Source: an uncultured Collinsella sp. (GTDB lineage: Bacteria; Actinomycetota; Coriobacteriia; Coriobacteriales; Coriobacteriaceae). From it: 10,725 bases of DNA. The stretch covers positions 1 through 10,725 of the forward strand of contig UQEO01000064.1 of NCBI GenBank assembly GCA_900540095.1, in the 5' to 3' direction. Within the stretch, counting starts at the first letter, position 1. Every line of letters starts with the position of its first letter. The translations under genes and the position numbers were made by a program. Positions 6,442 through 10,725 of this stretch are shown here, piece after piece. Under the pieces are notes generated by a model that saw only the letters and a program-made list of their open reading frames with translations, was not told where the DNA came from and searched no databases.

Positions 6442-7302
6442 ATGAATCCCATTACCATGAAGCTCGTCGTCGATGATCTGATTCTGCAGGCTCTGCGCGA
6501 GGACATTACGTTTGAGGACGTGAGCACGGCGAGCGTGTGCCCCACGGCGCGTCCCGCCACGGTGGAGCTTATCGCCAAGGCCGACGGCATTATCGCCGGC
6601 CTGGACGTATTCGCCCGCACCTTTGAGCTGCTGGATCCGCAGAGCTCCGTGTTGTTCGATGTCTCGGATGGCGACGAGGTGCATGCCGGCGATCACGTGG
6701 GCCAGGTGCGCGGCGACGCGCGCGTGTTGCTTTCGGGCGAGCGCGTGGCGCTCAACTACCTGCAGCGCATGAGCGGCATCGCTACCTACACGCACAGCAT
6801 GGCCGCGGCGCTCGAGGGCACTAAGACCGTGCTTGTCGACACGCGCAAGACCACACCGGGCATGCGTGTGTTTGAAAAGGCGGCAGTCGAGATCGGCGGC
6901 GGCAGCAACCACCGTTACAACCTGTCGACGGCCGTCATGCTCAAGGACAACCACATCGATGCCGCCGGTGGCGTGACGCGTGCGATCGAGATGGCGCGCG
7001 CCCATGCATCGTTTACCGCGACGGTCGAGATTGAGTGCGAGAACCTGGACATGGTACGCGAGGCCATGGAGGCCGGCGCCGATATCATCATGTTCGACAA
7101 CATGACCCACGACGACATGGCTGCCGCGATTGAGCTTATCGCCGGTCGCGCCAAGACCGAGTGCTCGGGCAACGTGGACGCCAGCAATATCCGCGCGCTC
7201 GCCGACCTGGGCGTTGACTTTATAAGCTCGGGGGCGTTAACGCACTCTGCGCCGATTCTCGACCTCTCGCTTAAGCACCTGCGTCTGCTGGACGGTAAAT
7301 AA
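6442..7302 (+). CDS. nadC: Nicotinate-nucleotide diphosphorylase, carboxylating (286 aa)
   Basis: Converts quinolinate and phosphoribosyl pyrophosphate to nicotinate mononucleotide and CO2, the step where de novo synthesis joins the salvage route; cytoplasmic, usually a dimer or hexamer. Visible landmarks are G-E-R-V-A-L-N (99-105), D-T-R-K-T-T-P-G-M-R (133-142), G-G-G-S-N-H-R-Y-N-L (152-161), K-D-N-H (168-171), E-I-E-C-E (196-200), M-F-D-N (217-220) and S-S-G-A-L-T-H-S (262-269). Together they cover the phosphate, quinolinate and PRPP contact residues of the family. Length is normal. The ATG is 3 bases after the nadB stop with GGAG in the last nadB codons, and its own stop overlaps the niaR start (T-A-A-T-G), so the whole operon is tightly coupled. 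Confidence 0.97.
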   Translation: MNPITMKLVVDDLILQALREDITFEDVSTASVCPTARPATVELIAKADGIIAGLDVFARTFELLDPQSSVLFDVSDGDEVHAGDHVGQVRGDARVLLSGERVALNYLQRMSGIATYTHSMAAALEGTKTVLVDTRKTTPGMRVFEKAAVEIGGGSNHRYNLSTAVMLKDNHIDAAGGVTRAIEMARAHASFTATVEIECENLDMVREAMEAGADIIMFDNMTHDDMAAAIELIAGRAKTECSGNVDASNIRALADLGVDFISSGALTHSAPILDLSLKHLRLLDGK

Positions 7303-7847
7303 TGGACGCCCGCGAGCGTCGCCGTGCCATCATGGCCGTGCTCGAGGTGGCCAAGGGGCCCGTATCGGGCAGCGCACTTGCTCGTGAGGTGGGTGTGAGC
7401 CGCCAGGTCGTGGTGCAGGACATCGCCCTGCTGCGCGCCGATGGGCACGATATCGTGGCGACCAACCGTGGTTATGTGCTGCAGGAGGCCCCCAGCAGCC
7501 CCGCCGTGCCCACGCGTCTTGTTAAGGTGCGCCACAGCGTGGAGCAGGCGGGCGACGAACTTACGAGTATCGTCGACGCGGGTGGCGCCGTGCTTAACGT
7601 GATCGTCAACCATCGTGTGTACGGCAAGATCACGGCCGACCTGGACATCCGCAATCGTCGCGATGTCGAGCGCTATCTGCGCGATATCGAGAGCGGCAAG
7701 AGCTTTCCGCTGCTGACGGTGACCAGCGGCTACCACTTCCATCGCATTGCGGCGGAGGACGAACAGACCCTCGACGAGATCGAGGCGATGCTCAAGGAGA
7801 AGGGCTACCTTGCCGATTTAATGCCCTACGAGGATGATTTGTCCTAG
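7302..7847 (+). CDS. niaR: NiaR-type niacin-responsive repressor, HTH + 3H domain (181 aa)
   Basis: Transcription factor that represses NAD synthesis or niacin uptake genes when niacin is bound. Residues 5-60 form a winged helix (HTH_11 type; recognition helix around S-R-Q-V-V-V-Q-D-I, 33-41). Residues 72-175 are the ligand-binding 3H domain. The metal-site residues recalled from the Thermotoga NiaR structure are present at matching spacing: His78, Glu86, His145 and His147 (G-Y-H-F-H), with His104 in N-H-R-V-Y-G. The start ATG shares a base with the nadC stop. As last gene of the operon it controls, it most likely acts at the 44-nt palindrome at 3896-3939 and so represses itself as well. The older name YrxA is equivalent. 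Confidence 0.93.
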   Translation: MDARERRRAIMAVLEVAKGPVSGSALAREVGVSRQVVVQDIALLRADGHDIVATNRGYVLQEAPSSPAVPTRLVKVRHSVEQAGDELTSIVDAGGAVLNVIVNHRVYGKITADLDIRNRRDVERYLRDIESGKSFPLLTVTSGYHFHRIAAEDEQTLDEIEAMLKEKGYLADLMPYEDDLS

Positions 7848-7865
7848 CCCGACACCGTCTTTATA

Positions 7866-7932
7866 AGTTGCGGTGAAATAGTTCCTACAATCGGCACCTA
7901 AGCAATGAGCCAGGAACTATTCCACCGCAACT
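7866..7932 (+). repeat. Long imperfect inverted repeat after niaR
   Basis: Arms 7866-7886 and 7912-7932 are 21 nt each and pair at 20 of 21 positions (one A-C mismatch) around a 25-nt centre. Neither arm is followed by a T tract, so it is not a simple terminator. It lies 18 bases after the niaR stop and just before a strong hairpin terminator. The near-perfect long arms suggest a dispersed palindromic repeat (REP/MITE-like) or a mRNA-end stabilising structure. The strand given is arbitrary. Confidence 0.7.
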
Positions 7933-7944
7933 GCCCACATATGC

Positions 7945-7982
7945 AAAAGGAGGCCTCCGCGGCGATGCGGAGGCCTCCTTTT
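7945..7982. terminator. Strong bidirectional terminator between niaR and ferredoxin
   Basis: A perfect 16-bp stem (7945-7960 with 7967-7982) closes a 6-nt loop. The base of the stem is A4 on the left and T4-T5 on the right, so a U tract follows the hairpin in both directions. It ends the nad operon from the left and the ferredoxin transcript from the right. Confidence 0.92.
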
Positions 7983-8022
7983 TGTGCACGGTGTACTTGT
8001 GAGTGCGCAAGTGGGGGAGTTG

Positions 8023-8208
8023 TTACTCCTCGACGATCTCGGTGATCGCGCCAGCGGGGCAAGCGTCCTGGCAAGCGCCACAGGCGACGCAGGAGTCCTC
8101 GTCAGCGACGGTAGCGACGTCCTGGAGCTCCAGAACGCCAGCGGGGCAGGAGTCGACGCAAACGCCACAAGCGATGCACTCGTCGGCATCAATTACGGGA
8201 TGAGCCAT
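8023..8208 (-). CDS. Bacterial-type 2[4Fe-4S] ferredoxin (61 aa)
   Basis: Small soluble low-potential electron carrier serving oxidoreductases such as pyruvate:ferredoxin oxidoreductase or hydrogenases in anaerobes. Two clostridial-type cluster motifs are seen: C-x2-C-x2-C-x3-C-P at residues 11-22 and again at 40-51. The product is only 61 residues and acidic, as usual. The ATG at 8208-8206 is used because GAGG lies 8 bases upstream and the classical N-terminus (A-H-P-V-I-D-A-D-E-C) begins there; 22 upstream in-frame codons would run through a leader hairpin. It is a single-gene unit with its own promoter (8270-8297) and a shared terminator at 7945-7982. The physiological partner is not visible here. 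Confidence 0.96.
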   Translation of the reverse strand: MAHPVIDADECIACGVCVDSCPAGVLELQDVATVADEDSCVACGACQDACPAGAITEIVEE

Positions 8209-8227
8209 GGTAGTTTCCTCTCTGTTG

Positions 8228-8255
8228 ACCGACGCTACAGGCGATGCGCGTCGGT
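8228..8255 (-). other. Leader hairpin of the ferredoxin mRNA
   Basis: An 8-bp perfect stem (8228-8235 with 8248-8255) with a 12-nt loop lies in the untranslated leader between the promoter and the Shine-Dalgarno. It has no U tract and does not cover the ribosome binding site, so an mRNA-stabilising role is more likely than attenuation. Confidence 0.45.
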
Positions 8256-8269
8256 TTGATTCGGGCAAA

Positions 8270-8297
8270 AACATACCACGGGAGCGACCGTTTGCAA
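8270..8297 (-). promoter_or_regulatory. Candidate ferredoxin promoter
   Basis: On the minus strand TTGCAA (8297-8292) is separated by 16 bases from TATGTT (8275-8270). Each hexamer matches the vegetative consensus at four of six positions. The start would be near 8263, with a leader of about 55 nt. Confidence 0.45.
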
Positions 8298-8343
8298 TAC
8301 CCTCTGACCGGCATCTTCATACCGTTCGCCGAGTATGCCAAGG

Positions 8344-8396
8344 TTTACTAAAAAATGCGCAGGTGGGGCCGTTGAGCTGCGCAAATGTTAGCTAAA
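8344..8396. repeat. Imperfect inverted repeat upstream of the ferredoxin promoter
   Basis: Arms 8344-8362 and 8377-8396 pair through a perfect inner 7 bp (TGCGCAG/CTGCGCA) and an outer A/T-rich part with a few mismatches and one bulge, around a 14-nt loop. It lies outside both neighbouring transcripts, so it may be a DNA site or a small palindromic repeat rather than an RNA structure. Confidence 0.5.
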
Positions 8397-8430
8397 GGTG
8401 ACTTGAAATATAGGGCGATTGAGCGTGCTT

Positions 8431-8610
8431 GCGGAAACCGCATCCCATTATTTTGTCGAAAAACGGGTTGCAGTTTCCGGTTAGGCCCGCTAGCGGAAAA
8501 TGCGAGCCGGTATCAGCTCTCAAAACGGGATACGGTTTCCGGTTGAGTCTTCAGACGGAAACTGCGACCCGGAATCCACGCTCAAACCGGGACGAGCTTT
8601 CCACAAGGCA
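8431..8610 (+). repeat. Three 62-bp tandem units made of six alternating half-sites
   Basis: Units begin at 8431, 8493 and 8555, with an exact 62-base period and no gaps. I count 39 of 62 identical positions between units 1 and 2; units 2 and 3 agree at about three quarters of the first 49 positions. Each unit opens with a half-site close to GCGGAAACnGCgnCCCG. It carries the reverse complement of the same half-site from about base 33, so six copies alternate in orientation. The third unit is the most worn at its right end. There is no credible reading frame with a ribosome binding site through it. It fills the middle of the 657-base ferredoxin-dnaK gap; the rest of that gap holds only the other elements listed here and A/T-rich leader DNA without a clear gene. 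Confidence 0.75.
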
Positions 8611-8810
8611 GCCCCAGGCGCCCCCGGACCCAAACCTCAGCCATCTCTACATAGATCTCGATAGATTTGCCGAGAACTCAATCAGCGCATCTACCTGCGC
8701 ATTTAAGAACCTAAACTCTCAGCAATAAGAAATCTTATATGAATTGACTTAGATTTTGTATATTCCGGCCCATAAGGGGATACACTACATCCTGAAAGAC
8801 AAGCCGAAAC

Positions 8811-8836
8811 ACCGCTCGGCAGACCGCCGAGTCGGT
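8811..8836 (+). other. Leader hairpin in front of dnaK
   Basis: A 10-bp stem (8811-8820 with 8826-8836, one bulged T at 8832) closes a 5-nt loop. It ends 29 bases before the dnaK ATG and leaves the Shine-Dalgarno free. No CIRCE element (TTAGCACTC-N9-GAGTGCTAA) and no HspR-type HAIR element (CTTGAGT-N7-ACTCAAG) was found upstream. TTGACT at 8744-8749 and TACACT at 8781-8786 resemble promoter hexamers but are not correctly spaced, so I do not call the promoter. Confidence 0.5.
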
Positions 8837-8865
8837 GCAAACGCACAAGAGAGAGGGAATTTCTA

Positions 8866-10725
<1,860 letters not shown>

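Noticed and set aside
4137..7110. Long minus-strand open frames opposite nadA, nadB and nadC
   Set aside because: These are mirror images of GC-rich coding sequence with His/Leu/Val-rich composition, and the plus-strand genes are unmistakable.
8431..8610. The regular repeats resemble a short CRISPR array
   Set aside because: The repeats are too divergent, the regions between them are also similar, half-sites alternate in orientation, and no cas gene is nearby.
8429..8728. A 99-codon plus-strand frame through the repeat region
   Set aside because: It runs through the 62-bp repeats, has no ribosome binding site and no protein-like composition.

Overview
The window is GC-rich with tightly packed genes. 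It looks like a chromosomal segment of a Coriobacteriia actinobacterium, most likely Collinsella or a close relative. This rests on codon bias towards G/C-ending codons, a DnaK of the type lacking the N-terminal-half insert found in Gram-negative DnaK, the gene content, and GC-rich palindromic repeats between genes. The genus is an inference; no 16S or other marker is present.

Layout. Positions 1-369 (minus) hold two small, nearly overlapping genes that I do not recognise: a short helical protein with histidines on one face (121-369), and the start of a His/Cys-rich protein that runs off the left edge (1-119). Positions 441-911 (minus) hold thioredoxin and a likely terminator. Positions 1014-1623 (plus) hold a promoter and a 191-residue protein that resembles a uracil-DNA-glycosylase-fold domain with its catalytic motif worn away. 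Positions 1688-3687 (minus) hold a two-gene operon for an Agr-type two-component system: a LytTR response regulator, then a membrane-bound GHKL histidine kinase.

The core of the window (3896-7982, plus) is a complete quinolinate pathway operon, nadA-nadB-nadC, ending with a NiaR-type (HTH + 3H domain) repressor gene. NadB and NadA turn aspartate and dihydroxyacetone phosphate into quinolinate, and NadC makes nicotinate mononucleotide from it. The operon starts from a promoter buried in a perfect 44-nt palindrome, the obvious operator for the co-encoded NiaR, so niacin-responsive autoregulation is the likely logic. It ends at a strong bidirectional hairpin shared with the convergent ferredoxin gene.

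The right part has a small 2[4Fe-4S] ferredoxin (8023-8208, minus), a 657-base intergenic region, and dnaK (plus, from 8866), which lacks only its last few codons at the window edge. That intergenic region contains an imperfect inverted repeat (8344-8396) and three 62-bp tandem units built from six alternating copies of one half-site (8431-8610). Further repeats lie between nadA and nadB and after niaR.

No mobile element gene, tRNA, rRNA or CRISPR array was found. The clearest items for follow-up are the palindromic nad operator, the 62-bp array, the degraded UDG-like protein and the His/Cys-rich gene pair. None amounts to a demonstrated new system.
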